DNA of 64,000 nt. Source: Combretum micranthum. Taxonomy: Eukaryota > Streptophyta > Magnoliopsida > Myrtales > Combretaceae. Location: the NCBI GenBank assembly GCA_024138025.1, contig JAMXBD010000713.1:186001-250000 (forward strand), read 5' to 3'. The position numbers and the translations under genes were made by a program. The notes beneath the pieces were generated by a model. The model was not told the DNA's origin and did not search any database. It saw only the letters and a list, made by a program, of their open reading frames with translations. This document shows, in pieces, positions 12,901 through 26,000 of the stretch; position 1 is the stretch's first letter, and each line of letters starts with the position of its first letter.

Positions 12901-13469
12901 TAAGGCTGGGCAAAAAAACCAATCGAATCGCAAAACACTTCAGATCGAATCTAATGGAAACGAGATTTCAGTTTTTTTTTAATAAGTTTAGTTCGCGGTT
13001 CAATTCATAATACCGAATTGTGTAACATATATTAAAAAAAATTCACAAAAAAGAAAACATTAATGATTTATGCTTCTACATCCATCATCATGTTCATGTG
13101 AATTTTTTTTAGTAGTAAATTTCAACATCTTTGATATTGTCCAATTAATGATTTATATGTAGGAATATTATAAAATTAATAAGACGATTGGTGTATTTTA
13201 TAAATATTAATTTTTAAAATAAAATTTATTATAACGTTAATAATTTATCATTATGCTAATTACTGGTAGCAATTATTTGAGCTTTGAGAAATATTGTTGA
13301 ACTATTTTTTCGTAACAAATGGTTCAAATTGTATACCAAACTATTTCGAACCGTTTTTTTAGGCTCAAAAATCACTGAACTGAACCGTATAGTTAAGTTC
13401 GATTTCATAAAATAACTGAACCGCACATTTGCTTCAATTCTCTTCCGAATCGTACCGTGCCTATCCCTA
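12901..13469. mobile_element. Non-autonomous hAT-type element (MITE)
   Basis: The left end reads TAAGGCTGGGCAAAAA and the right end, on the minus strand, TAGGGATAGGCACGGTACG. Both match the TAGGGxTGGGCACGG pattern of plant hAT-superfamily terminal repeats. The flanks ACTACCAT (12893-12900) and ACTGCCAC (13470-13477) agree at 6 of 8 positions, as expected for an aged 8-bp target duplication. The interior is AT-rich and non-coding; subterminal GAACCG/CGGTTC words occur at both sides. Confidence 0.55.
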
Positions 13470-13789
13470 ACTGCCACCTACGCCCTCTACAAAAACCTAT
13501 GAAAACAACAATTAAAGGTATAAAAATAGCCCAAATACATCACATTGCATATATATATATATATATATATATGTAATGCCAAAACATTCTAACCAAAAGG
13601 ATATCCCTGAATGTAACCCAACATACACCTACGAATAAATCTAATCTCTAGACCATGTCCACTCAACAAAACAACATAATACTAAGCATAATCAAATGTT
13701 ATATATCAACAAAAAAAAGTTTAAAAAAGTTACAAAGTATGTATAATATACTATAGTAATAAAATGAATACAATCTACACCCTCCTGCT
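13470..13789. other. Spacer with an (AT)n microsatellite
   Basis: About twelve AT units at 13549-13572, otherwise AT-rich non-coding sequence. Confidence 0.5.
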
Positions 13790-15541
13790 AGGCTGCTACT
13801 ACCCCTTTAAAAATCGACCACCTGAATCGTGAAAACAAAGAAGACCTTTCTTGGTTATTCACCCTCCTTTTCTACTTGTCTTTCCCAATGCTCTTCCCCT
13901 CCTTCTTCTTGCTTGGGAGATTCAATGAAGTCCCAAGCGACAACAAGGCTCAACAGTGATCGCCAATGAACCTGGGTGAGCTATGTAATCCCCTCACTCA
14001 TATCGGTTTTTGCATGGTTTGGGTACCGCCAATACTTAGGGTCTAATGCATAGTAAACATTGGGCACTATTCTTGAGCTTGTAATGATTTCTCTAGGGGG
14101 CTGTTAGAAGGGAATATCTCATAACTGGGCCCGACCCCCGAGTTTCCAATGAATCCTCCAGCGTAACTACTCTTAAATAGGAATATCTCTTAGTTAGGTG
14201 GCATTGAAAAGACTAGTGGTACAGGCACTACCTTATTAGATATGGAAGAGATGGAATGTCGGCCTCCTCAAGGTCTAGATGGTTATTAGGCAAGGTGACA
14301 GGGCACTCTAAGCTCTCATGCCTGTAATTGCTTTGCATGCTCATCATATGGCATGTCCTCTTCTTCTACATCTATCTCTTGTGATTCAACATGCTGGGCA
14401 TGCAGTAATAGTTTGGGTACACCATCCTGATTTGCCATCACGGAGGCCCATTCAACGATTGAAATCATGTGAGATACCCTATTAACATAGGTCTATGGCA
14501 TGAAAGCTCGCATCAATGTCCACCTATGTTGGGATGCCCTAATGGTCACTAAATCGAAGAAAAACGCAATTCAGGAAGCATCACTTAAAGAGGAGGAAAA
14601 AGAGGAGTGGAATGTCTGCCCACCATATGTGTCTCCCAACAGTGCAGAATGTTGATAGCCTATCTGAGAGGTAATCTAAGTGTAGCTCCCACTTAACCTA
14701 CACACAACAAAAAAAGTTAGTAAGTTCTTCACGTCTGTATAGTTACAAACAAGGTTGGACTTCGTGTGGAACATCACGCCTTTCACCAGGTCATCGCTTC
14801 TTGATATGTTACTACTTATAATGTTAAAACTCTGCTTGAAAGTAATATATTTGCCATCACCGCCAACATTAAAATATGAAATTCCATCCCTACCAGCACC
14901 CATTTGAATTGTAATTTTGCTTGAAAATCAAGGGTAGTGTTTTTGTGTAGCTAACCACCCACTTTTATGCCATCATCATCATCATCATTGCCACTCTACT
15001 TATCTTCAATTAGATTCCTGTCCTGATCGACATAGTAAGTATCGTTCCAATTTTCATCTGCAAGTCTAAGGCCGAGAACATGCATCACCCTGTCTTGGAT
15101 TCTGTTTTCTAGCTGTGACAATGAATCATTCATGAGCATGAACCTATATTCTTCAACGAACATTGGCGAGTAAGGCATTGAGGCAAGCCCATATGGACTT
15201 GCATAAGCCAACTAGAGAGTCCCGATAGGTAGCTCTTCATATGCCTAAATGTCTATATTAACACCTAATTGTTGATTGCTTGATAGGTACACTTGCGAGC
15301 CCAAACCAATATGTGAGGAAGGATTCAAATGCAGTGCATAATGATATAGGAGACTAGTTGATTGTTCAAAAATTTGTACAAACGATTCTTGTATTAAGCC
15401 AGCACTTAACTCCTTTTCTTGCACCAATAGATCATCTACATTTTCACTATCAAGAATAGGTACAAGCACATACACTGATCTACTTGGCATATGATATGGA
15501 TACTTGTGTATTATTTCAATGCCTCTAATGTTCGAATTCAC
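13790..15541 (-). pseudogene. Decayed minus-strand coding region of unknown family
   Basis: A minus-strand frame runs from 15541 to 14996 with only two in-frame stops (around 15245 and 15212), encoding about 180 codon positions of ordinary, non-repetitive composition (for example LASMPYSPMFVEEYRFML and QLENRIQDRVMHVLGLRL). A second minus frame, 14903-14676, starts MGAGRDGISYFNVGGDG. Further minus-strand segments down to 13900 include a Lys/Glu-rich stretch around 13860-13930. I do not recognise the family. It could be a dead transposase or a dead host gene. There are no intact splice borders or start I would defend. Confidence 0.3.
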
Positions 15542-16759
15542 CTAACACTTGCACACATCTTGCTTATAAATTGTCCATAACCGACATTAGTCTTCATCTG
15601 CATCTTCTTTAATGGGGTCCTTAATGGGTTTTAGAGATTTCAAAATCAAATTTTGCGTTGGAATTTTTTTTTTAAATAGAATCCCGAAAACCTGTTGGGA
15701 TCCATGCGGTTCATTAAAGCAAAGAAGGATTATGGCTTTATTTTTTGTGAATCTTAGTCACGTTGATGATGTGGATCTATAAGTGTTGTGGTCTCGTGAG
15801 CCCCCTTTACGATATCTACATGAATGACACGATTAAAAAGACCCTTCATGTACTAGCACCTTTTGGGACGATTCCAAATCTGGGTAGGAAAACTCATAAG
15901 AGATATCATGTTTGGATTTTTTAGAGTGGGAAAAATTTCTTTGAGGTTCTAATAAGATTGCAAGTGCTGTTAACCCTAAGCGAGAGCTAATGTGTTCTAT
16001 TTATATTAATGACCATGCCCTTCACGAATAACGCCATTAAGATCCCTTAATCCAATTAGGAATTTGTTTTCTTTTTATAAAAGCTTATACATTATTGTTA
16101 TTTATTATTCTTAACAAATTAAGATTATTAAATAATTTATAATTCCTACTAGACTAATTTAGATCAAGCCATGATCCTTTTGGTTTATTCTATATAAGCT
16201 ACTCTCTAGGTTCACTTAATGTTGGCGACAGACCCCAAAACTCCTTTTGATCCATAAGACATAAGTAGCCTCTAGTAAGACATTATCTTTACCCAAATTA
16301 AGTGAAGATCAATTATCTGACTTTACTGATCTATAACAAATGTTATAATTCTTATATCACATGATATCTATATTGAACATAAGATATAGATGGTGTTACC
16401 CTTATATTATTCAAGTTTATTATTTCTTGATCTCTGAGTGGACTAATAAGACAAATGATATTGATTATGCTATCAATTCATTAGAGTATGGCCATACATT
16501 TCTTAGTCTCACTTATTGAGGGGCCTAGAGATATCTCTCTCATAATAAGAGGAACAAATCCTATGTTAATAACTCATCTTCCTCCACACGATTCACACTA
16601 TGCTCAATCATAACCTTTATAATTATCCAGTTAAGTATAACATCTAATTGAGTCGAACCATAATGTTCTTTATGTTGGAATCCATAGTGATTTCAGGTCT
16701 AAGGATACAATAACATTGTTATTATAAGAATCACTTATGATATTAATCCATGTAGTGAT
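15542..16759 (-). repeat. Possible LTR fragment, minus orientation
   Basis: From 15693 the plus strand starts TGTTGGGATCCATGCGG, so the minus strand ends CGCATGGATCCCAACA, an LTR-like 3' end. About 300 bp upstream on the minus strand lies TAATATAAATAGAACAC (15991-16007), a plausible TATA box. A matching LTR start may lie near 17032 (minus strand TGATTGTGCCCTAGGCC), but I found no target duplication, so the boundaries are uncertain. 15542-15692 is plain spacer. Confidence 0.3.
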
Positions 16760-17339
16760 ATCATAGCTAGTACTCAGTTCTTTAACACATACCTATGAAT
16801 TTGATTTGTATCTTCATATAAATAAAATCTCATGATTATCAATCAAATCTCTTACTAGATTTAATTCAGTATCTTTCTCATATTAATGAGCATGTAGTGA
16901 TATTTTAAAATAATTACATGATTATTCAAGAACATTATTATAAAGTAAACATGTAAACAATATAATAATAAATGCCTCTTTATTAATAAAAGGTAAGAAT
17001 GACAATATTCAACGATTGGCCTAGGGCACAATCACTAATAGTCTTATCATACTTCGGCTCGTGTGTTCCATTCACAACGTTTCCATGGTCATATACCATG
17101 AAGCAAACCAAATCCACAATGGCAGATCTATGGAGCCATTGCCTTTTCCATTAAATAATAATAAGATCTAAAAAATGATATCAAATGCGGTACACTATCT
17201 TGCATTTTCTTATACTTTCCTCAAGCTTCCTACACTTTCCTCTACTCTACCACAACTTCACACAATTTTTCACTTTCTACTTTGTATTTTGCTGAACACT
17301 TGGTGTACATGAACTAAAAACAACTCCAAACATGAAATC

Positions 17340-17362
17340 TGATGGATCCCTCTTACATGGAG

Positions 17363-17398
<36 letters not shown>

Positions 17399-18104
17399 TA
17401 TTATTATTATTATTATAAAGAAGGAAGGAAGTTGGCATGCATTTTTTTGCCGTAAAATTAAGCTCCATTTTGAAGCTATAGCGGCCATGTGCAAGCAAAT
17501 TAATGCATTGGGACAATTGTTGAGCTGTGAAGTTTGACTTGTCAAAGGCCACAAATTCTTGCAAACTTGCTTCTGTAAATTTCCAGCCGTAAAAGCTAGC
17601 TGGATCCAGGAAATTCTAGTCGGTATTTTAATCGACTTTGACGCGTGAAAGGCAAGCCAATCTTGCCTATAAATAACCAGAGCATGGACATTCTAATGTG
17701 TGCCCGAGCAAATCCAGTACGTGTGAATTTATTGAGAAAAGCCAAAGCAAAAGTTTTGCTTTGAAGAAAAAATATTTCGAAAGAAAAATACATGTGAGAG
17801 AGAATTTTAGAGAGTGATAAAATAGTGAGGATTAATTTTGAAGTGTTTTGGGAAACACTTGAGTCCCACTATTTTAGATTTATCTCATTTATTTGTATTG
17901 GAATATCTCTCTTGTAATCCTACTATTTTATAGTGGAAGAAATTTTTCGGAGTTGGTCCCGTGGACATAGCCTAATAAAGAGTGAATCATGTTAAATCTT
18001 TGGTGTCATTTATTTTATTTTACTTGCTTTGCTCGTATTTTATTTAACCGTTATCCGCCTCGTATCTATTTTATTATTTCCGTTGTGCCGATATATTCCC
18101 AACA
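17340..18104 (+). mobile_element. Solo LTR of a probable Ty1/copia element
   Basis: The insertion begins TGATGGATCC, ends ATATTCCCAACA, and is flanked by the 5-bp direct repeat AAATC (17335-17339 and 18105-18109). The sister copy of the host duplication (18456-19380) lacks this segment, which gives an empty-site comparison. It contains CTTGCCTATAAATAACC near 17660-17680, a plus-strand TATA box, and a T/A-rich 3' part with TTATTTCCG before the terminal CCCAACA, typical of plant copia LTRs. No internal domain remains, so recombination between LTRs is inferred. Confidence 0.75.
17363..17416. repeat. (CAT)n(TAT)n compound microsatellite
   Basis: About 12 CAT units run into about 6 TTA/TAT units inside the solo LTR. 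It creates spurious poly-Asp and poly-Met reading frames on the minus strand. Confidence 0.9.
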
Positions 18105-18455
18105 AAATCTTGACAATGCAGCCACATACATACTAAGTAACCTGTATATGACACATCCACATGAAAAACTACTAACAGAAAACACCAAATCCATCTAATA
18201 TATGGCAATGACAAACCTCGGGTTTAAATATGCACATTATCAACAATGTAGTTAGAATGAAGTAAAACAAGAGATACAAACTATAATCTTACCTTAAAGA
18301 ACACAAATCCGAGGTCGAAAAGTGAGAAGATTGAAGTTTTCGAGCCAAATATGCTAGAGAGAGAGAGTGATAATTACTTTGAGTTGAGAGAGAGCCAAGG
18401 GAACAAACGAGCTCGACATGAATTAATTTGCTTATATAAACCTACCCTTCAGGGC

Positions 18456-19380
18456 AACTTGGTACTTAGTTCTCTATCATATACCTTGAGTTTGATTTGT
18501 ATTTCAATACAAATAAACATCTCATGATTATCAATCAAACCTCTTACTAGATTTAATTCATTATCTTTCCTATATTAATGAGCATTTAGTGACATTTTAG
18601 AATAATTACATGATTATTCAATGACATTATTATAAAGTAAACATGTAAATAATATAATAATAAATGCCTCTTTATTAATAAAAGTTAAGAATGACAATAT
18701 TCAACAATTGGCCCATGGCACAATCACTAATAATCCTATCATACTTCGGCTTATGTGTTCCATTCATAATGCTTCCATGGGCATACACCATGAAGCAAAC
18801 CAGATCCACCATGGCAGATCTATGGAGTTAGTGCCTTTTCCATTAAATAATAATAATATCTAAAAAATGATATCAAATGCGGTACACTATCTTGCATTTT
18901 CTTATAGTTTCCTCAAGCTTCCTACACTTTCCTCTACTCTACCGCAACTTCACACAATTTTTCTCACTTTCTGCTTTGTATTTTGCTGAACACTTGGTGT
19001 GCATAAACTAAAAAACAACTCTAAACATCACATCTTGACAATGCAGCCGCATACATGCTAAATAACCTGTATATAACACATCCACATGAAAAACTACTAA
19101 CAAAAAACAACAAATCTGTCTAATTTATGGCAATGACAAACCTAGGGTTTAAATATGCACATTATCAACAATGTAGTTAGAATGAAGTAAAACAAGAGAT
19201 AGAAAGTATAATCTTACCTTAAAGAACACAAAACCGAAGTCGAAAATTGAGAAGATTGAAGTTTTCAAGCCAAATATGCTAGAGAGGGAGAGTGATAATT
19301 TGTTTGAGTTAAGGGAGAGCCAAGGAAACAAACGAGCTTGTCATGAATTAATTTGCTTATAAAGACCTACCCCTCTAGGC
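18456..19380. repeat. Tandem duplication, copy 2 (uninterrupted)
   Basis: Head-to-tail copy of the unit at 16760-18455, without the solo LTR. The junction is near 18455, where CCTACCCTTCAGG of copy 1 meets the LTR-like start of copy 2. The two copies differ by scattered substitutions and short indels. Confidence 0.65.
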
Positions 19381-20082
19381 GTGATTGGCAACCGTGAAAT
19401 CTATATGATATATAGAACCGCACCCTCTAGCTAAAATAAATAAGAACGGTTGAAGAACATGTCTCTTTATAATGGTTAAAAGCACATCTCTTAGCTAGGC
19501 CTTTGACATATAAAATATCCATATATATTTTACATATCGTATTTTAAAAATTATTTTCTTAAAATACGATAATTTTATACATATTTCGAGATAAATGGCA
19601 AGCCAAGTGCCTGTATTTTTAATTTTTAGCAATTTAGAGTATCTTTAAATTTGACAAATTAATACTCCTCTTCTAAACTATACTAATATATGTACTAAAA
19701 TATAGTTTAGTATAAATTGTAGTTTTACACTAAACTACCAAAAAAAAAAAATGAAAATATCTGCCTTAAGCCCACGTATCCTCACTTCGCATACTACATG
19801 TACATGTGACGTTAATCTCTTTTCCTTTCCCCTTCTACCTTTACTAACATGTTAATCAAGTTGAGCTATTTTAACTCGGCTGTGGTTGGTCGAATTGAAT
19901 ACAGGATTTTCGAAATCAGCACCGTAAAAATCCACTGTTCAAAGTCCTCTTAGCAAGTTACCGCGAGCAAGGAAGTGAAGTGGAGTGTGCAGAGAGCGGA
20001 CTAGAATTGACATTGACACACACCACAAACCTACGACACATAAAATTGTTTTGGGTGTATCAGTTTCACCCTCAACCTCCAA
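19381..20082 (+). other. Upstream region of the RUS5-type gene
   Basis: AT-rich sequence with an A-run at 19739-19751, becoming less AT-rich from about 19770. It presumably contains the RUS5 promoter and 5' UTR. I could not identify a convincing TATA box. Confidence 0.4.
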
Positions 20083-23000
20083 ATGTCATACACCTTTCAA
20101 TTCACTTATCCAAACTGCTCTTTCGACTTCCAAACCAAAAGATTATGCAGTCGGAGAAGCAGAAGCAGACTCTTAACTACCCAAAATCCATGCTCCTCTT
20201 CGGATCTTCATCACGAAGGAACAAGGTCTTATCAATATCACTTCTCTTCCACTCTTTCTTTCTTCTTTTATTCATTCTACGCGTTTTGCTATATTTTTAT
20301 TATTTGCGTTTTCAATAGAGGTACGGAGGAAGGAGCTTTGCCTTTGGTATTGGTGGAGAGATACAGTGATGGCACTTCTAAGAGGTTCGTCTTCTTACTT
20401 CTTTCATCTCTATCTATTAGCTCTCTTGACAAACAATAACGAATTGGATTTTATTAGAATGACCTAAACAAGGTCCTGGGTTATTAAAAAACTCACAAGC
20501 ATTTGGAGTCATGGATATGATTATGTTAGAAATTGCTAAATGTCATATAATAAGCTTTTTGACCAATGAGGCTATATCATTTTATCATATAGAGGTAATA
20601 AATTTGAAAAGCAGAAGTTTGATTAAATATGAAATTTAGAGTATTCAAATTTTGGGCATGAATCTTGACGAGTAATATAAGTTCAATTGGGTATGACATT
20701 TGTCCATTTCAGTTTTCAAGTTTTAAAACTGAAAAACCATGCTAAGGTCGGTAGTGATTTTGGTTTTATCTCCTCAAAAGTCATAGCAATTTGGATACCA
20801 TCAAGTCCACGACCTTAGGCTTTCATGATGCTGCTACTTTGTTTTCTCCACTCCCATGTATAGTTAGTTTCCATTTTCATGGAAAACTTGTGAGGGGTAA
20901 CTGATTTTGAAGTAAAGTTTTCTCATAAGCATTCCAATATCACTTGTTAATACATGTAGAAGACAAGCATTGAGCATCGGAAGTAAAGAGTGAGATTTCA
21001 ATATGTGTTAAAGCTGGGATCTGCCATAAGTCCAGCCTTCTATATGAGTTTTAGATTTGGTTCGCATGGAGAGCTGTTCTCAAGCTGCGCTTTTGTGTTA
21101 TGGTTCAGGTACATGTTGTATGATGACTCATGGTTAGAGACTTCTCTTGATGAAAATAGGCCTGCAAAAGATGGAACCAATTCCCATAACACAACCTTGT
21201 CTTGGCTTCCAGATATTGTACAGGGTTTTATTTTGCCAGCAGGCTTCCCAGGTAAGCAGACTTGATCCGCCATGCTCTTAGACCATTTATGTTTCTCATT
21301 CCCATCAGTGAAGAATGCATACTAAAGATAGGCACAACTTGACTTCAATTTAGTGCATAGCATAAGCTAATTGCCAGTTTCACCATTGAATAAGTTTAAT
21401 CCTTTACATCTTTTGCTGCGCAGAATCAGTTTCAGATGACTACTTGCAATACATGTTATTACAATTTCCTACAAATGTTACTGCATGGATCTGTAATGCG
21501 CTGGTCACATCAAGTCTTCTCAAGGCATGTTGATCTCTTATTCAAATCCATGAGGCTGTAATGAGGAATGTTAGACTAATGCATAATTTGCATCTGATTA
21601 TCTTTCTTAGAAGTTTTTCCTCATCTTACCTTATTTTAGCCTTTAATTAGACCATGAGTCTTTGCTGAATTGTGGCCTTATTACTGTAGGCTGTTGGTGT
21701 CGGCTCTTTCTCAGGGACAACAGCTGCTGCCTCTGCTGCTGCAATCAGGTGAAGTTGGTTACGGATATGACAGTTCATGGAAACATTATTGAGGCCCTGC
21801 TACTTGCCATCTATGCACAAATTTAGCTATATGGTTGTTGCATTGAGCCCCACTTCCTTCTGACATTTCTCAGATGGGTGTCAAAGGATGGCATAGGAGC
21901 AGTTGGGCGTTTGTTGATTGGTCTGGCTTTGCTGAGAGAGCTCAAGACAAGATAATAATATTGCCTGTCAAACTTTGCAATACTGATATTCATCTATTCC
22001 AGGTGGGCGCTTTGGAAATCTCTTTGATGGTGATCCCAAACAATGGCGCATGTATGCAGATTTCATTGGCAGTGCTGGAAGGTACAGTACTCCTGAGCAG
22101 TCCTTTGATAGCATATTTTGTGACCTCACACCATATTCATGATGGGACATGTATTTTTGATGCAGTATCTTTGATCTGACCACCCAACTATATCCTACCT
22201 ATTTTCTGCCTCTTGCATCTCTTGGAAATCTGACTAAGGTATTTTTTGGTCCTATCTGCTGAGCTTTTCTTCACTGCTTGCTTTTCATCCTCTGTGCAAC
22301 TTTATATCTCTGGCCCACTATGTATGGCTTTGCTTGCCTGAAGCTTGGTCAACAGTTGTCTTAGTTCTGGAAATGAAATGCAACCATTTACAGCTAAACT
22401 GTTGCTCATATCACATGAAGAGCAAGCGAATTTAGTTACTTCTCACAACTTTTGTTCTATTACCAAGCATAAAGTCCCTTTTTTCTATGCATTTGTGTCA
22501 TCACAGTTAGCTTCATGTAAATGGAGGACGACAGGTATTCGACATACAGTTCAGGAAACAAATATAAATTTATTTGTTATTCTTGTTTTAGATAGATTAT
22601 TATTATAAAATTGGAGGGTTCACTTTGATGAGTGCGCAAAATTAGAAATAGTGTTCTCGTTGAAGAGCCTCCTACCTTTCCTTCATATCTTTCTTTCTTG
22701 ACTAGATTCTGCATTTGGGCTCATAACTTGAGGAATTGGAGGTTTTCAAAGATTAGGGAGATATATTTGATTTGCTTTATACAAAAATTTAGCTATTTCT
22801 ATACTAGCATGTTTCTAAACAACAGTCTACAACAATAAGAGCTAAACTATTCTTTGGATTGCGTGAGCTCTGTGTCTAATATGTTGTAAATCTCAAAGCA
22901 TAAATGGAACTCATTTTTACATTACCCATGCTAGTGGTCTGATTATGTCATATAAATGTATTAATGTTGATAGGTCCAAAAATGAACGAGATATGACTGT

Positions 23001-26000
23001 TTTGGAAGAGAAAAGAGATTAAGAGTAGAGTGAATCAGGATTATAAATTAGAATGGTTGTGGAGCAACAACAGAGATGGACACGAGTCGAGACTAAGCTG
23101 AAGCTTGGGGGGGGGGGGGTGGGGTTTGTGCTGGCTATTATGTGATTGAGTTCCCATAATATCTTGACTGCCTTTTTGGCCATCTATCAAATCCATAATT
23201 TCAAAATAAATAAATTTTGCTGGGAAATTACAGAAGTGGAAAATCAACTTAAAAATCAGCGTCTTGTCAATCTGACTTTGCACATGTCTACAGTGCACTA
23301 GTATAATGATTAAGTAGGGGAAATTATGTATTGGATGAAGATCATTCAATTGATTTTGTGTCTTTTTGATCACTGTCTGCTTTTTCCTTCAAAACTGAGT
23401 GTTGCCTTTGTTAGTAGATGATGTATAACTGGTCAAATTTACTTCTCTTATTCCCCCATGATTGCTAATGTAGAAAAGATTCAAATAGGCTGTTGCTAGA
23501 GGATTGAAAGATCCATCGTTCCGAGTCATACAAAATCACTTTGCAATTTCGGGAAATCTTGGAGAAGTAGCAGCAAAGGTATGTTTATCTTTGTAATGTA
23601 ATCTGATATTTGCTAATTACAGCCTTAAATTTAGTTCTTGCTCTTTAGTCCCTATAAAACTTGCTAGAAAGAAAATATTTTCTCTAACATTGCTTGTGTG
23701 GCTGACCAGCTAAACAGAATTTTTGTTCTTGATTGTTTCTTATGATTCAAAGCATCCACCCTTATTGTCAGAAATCACTAATTTAAATTGCTGGTTGAAA
23801 AATGTAAATGTTGGGGATAATTGTCTGTGTGCTTTTGTACCTGGGAATTGCTTACAGTAGTTCTCTTAGCACTCATCACCTTGTATGTTGCTATTATAAA
23901 CACACATTTAAGACAACTTATGTACATTCATGCTGATGCATTCAAAAGATCCGCCTGTTTGTCTTATCTTTGTCCTTTAGGAATGCATGAAAATGTATCC
24001 TTATAATATTAATATTCTAGCTCACATTGGTTGTTGACTAAAAATTATCTCATATGTAATAATATATTCCTTGAAGGTCTTGCAGGGTAACTGCCCGTGA
24101 TCAATGTGACTGCCACAATCTAACTTTAGTCCATGAAAATAATGTTTGTTAAAATTATACTAGATTTTCAGATATCAGATCTATGTAGCATCTTATGTTG
24201 TGGAAAGCATGTAGGGTTGATGTTTTCCTTGAGGAACCATCATGGTAATCGAACAACTGCAAGATATCAGACTCTCACAACATACTTCCTTTTCTTGCTT
24301 GCATTGAAATGCTTTGATGAAGCAGTTTCTGAAAGTACTAGTTGGAAGGAGCTCTACAGTCTCCACTTTCTCAGATTGTGAAATTCACTAGTGTGTTGGC
24401 TATGTTAACATGGTTCATCTTGTGGTTGTTTCTCTTGTCAATGTTAGATGAAATTTCACTAATAACTTTAGGTGTTCTGGAACAAACTTGTGAAACTTAC
24501 ATCTTGGATCTGACTATCTACAACCCCATTCTTTCAATAAATTTCACGTATGTAACAATTTTACTGCACCCTAGACCTGGAGAATACTTCTTGGTGCAGT
24601 GCAGAATTTCCAAATCATTTTATTATTGCTTATTTACAAAATGATGTGGCAGGAAAATCTGAATGTATTCTTTGAGGGATTTGTATGAGCAACAGTTGTT
24701 CGTAATGATAAATTTTCAACGTCTATAATTTCTAATTTCATTCCTCTTGGTTTCCAAGCAATAGAAGAAGAATTGAGGATGTTTTATAGAATCTGCTGTT
24801 AACAGCAATTGAAATGGAGTATAAGTACTTTGGTATTACTGTGAACTTCTAATATGCATCTTTAAGTGGTACATTTTGAATGTACTCCATTGACATGGAG
24901 CTTTATATGTTAAAACCCACAGCTTGATGGAACTTGATTTGGAGCTTTATGTGTTAAAAACTCACAGCTTGATGTAACCAGTTGAAGTAATATGTGGGCA
25001 TTTTGGGTACATCATACCTACATCCTATTTGAGTCATTGCTTGCAGATGAATGGCACTGACTTTTTCATAGTTGTTTAAAAAAAATGAAATTCAGCTTTC
25101 TTATAATGTAGCTTCATCTTATCAGAATTAGAAGCTACATCAATTTGTTGTTTGATGTCATATTCTGTGAATAAATATTTGGGAAGTAAAGCTATTATGA
25201 ATTGTCAGGCTTTGACTTCTGGAAAAGCATTCCTGTCAGAAGATTAAATTAATGAATTTAAATTTTTCAGGAGGAGGTTTGGGAAGTAACAGCTCAGCTG
25301 CTTGGCCTTGCTCTGGGGATACTGATCTTGGTATGTGACACTTTTCTTACATGTGTGATTAGCAGTTTCCATACAAAAAGAACTCACTGCAACAGTCAGC
25401 TTCTGCACACAAATTCAGGATACACCTGGTCTTGTTACATCTTATCCATCATTGGCCTTTACCTGGATGAGCATGAGGCTTCTGCACCTATGGTTGAGAT
25501 ATCATTCTCTTTCCGCTCTAATATTTAACACAGTAAGTTCCAATATTTTTACGCAAAGAGACAAGGAGACTTAACTGTAACTTTATAGCATCAACTTCTT
25601 ATGATAACAAAGTTGGAGATTCAGTTTTTCTTTTTTTTCCCTTCACAACCACACCTTCCAAAGACCCAATACTGGGAGAATTGTGATAAATATGCATTTG
25701 AAATCATTTATGGCAGATAAATCTCAAGCGTGCTCGTCTGCTCGCAAAATCACATGTTTTATCTTCATATGTTCTTGGTAAGGAGTACTTTTTTGCTGTC
25801 TTAACCAAATTCATTTTGCCAATCACTTAGTCATTAATTATGCTTGTTTACTTTTAGGATGTGATGACTGCAACAAGGGGGAAAACATATTGGTGTGGAC
25901 TACATTCATGAAACCAAAAATTGCTTTTGGAGTGCCTTTGGATGAGATGATCACTGGTCCACAATCTGGATATATAGTATGCCCTCATGACTAACTAAAG

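Larger units (their letters stand above)
16760..18455. repeat. Tandem duplication, copy 1 (interrupted by a solo LTR)
   Basis: The sequence from about 16760 to 17339 and from 18105 to 18455 is repeated head-to-tail at 18456-19380. Shared landmarks include ATTTGATTTGTAT, CTCATGATTATCAATCAAA, CATGGCAGATCTATGGAG, TTTGCTGAACACTTGGTG and CTTGACAATGCAGCC. The unit is about 0.92 kb once the 765-bp insertion and its target duplication are removed. On the minus strand the unit's right part contains TTTATATAAGC followed by an AAG-GTAAGA splice-donor-like junction (about 18296), as if it carried a promoter and first exon. Confidence 0.65.

Noticed and set aside
17270..17564. Minus-strand frames with poly-Asp or poly-Met
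   Set aside because: They are translations of the CAT/ATC microsatellite inside a solo LTR.
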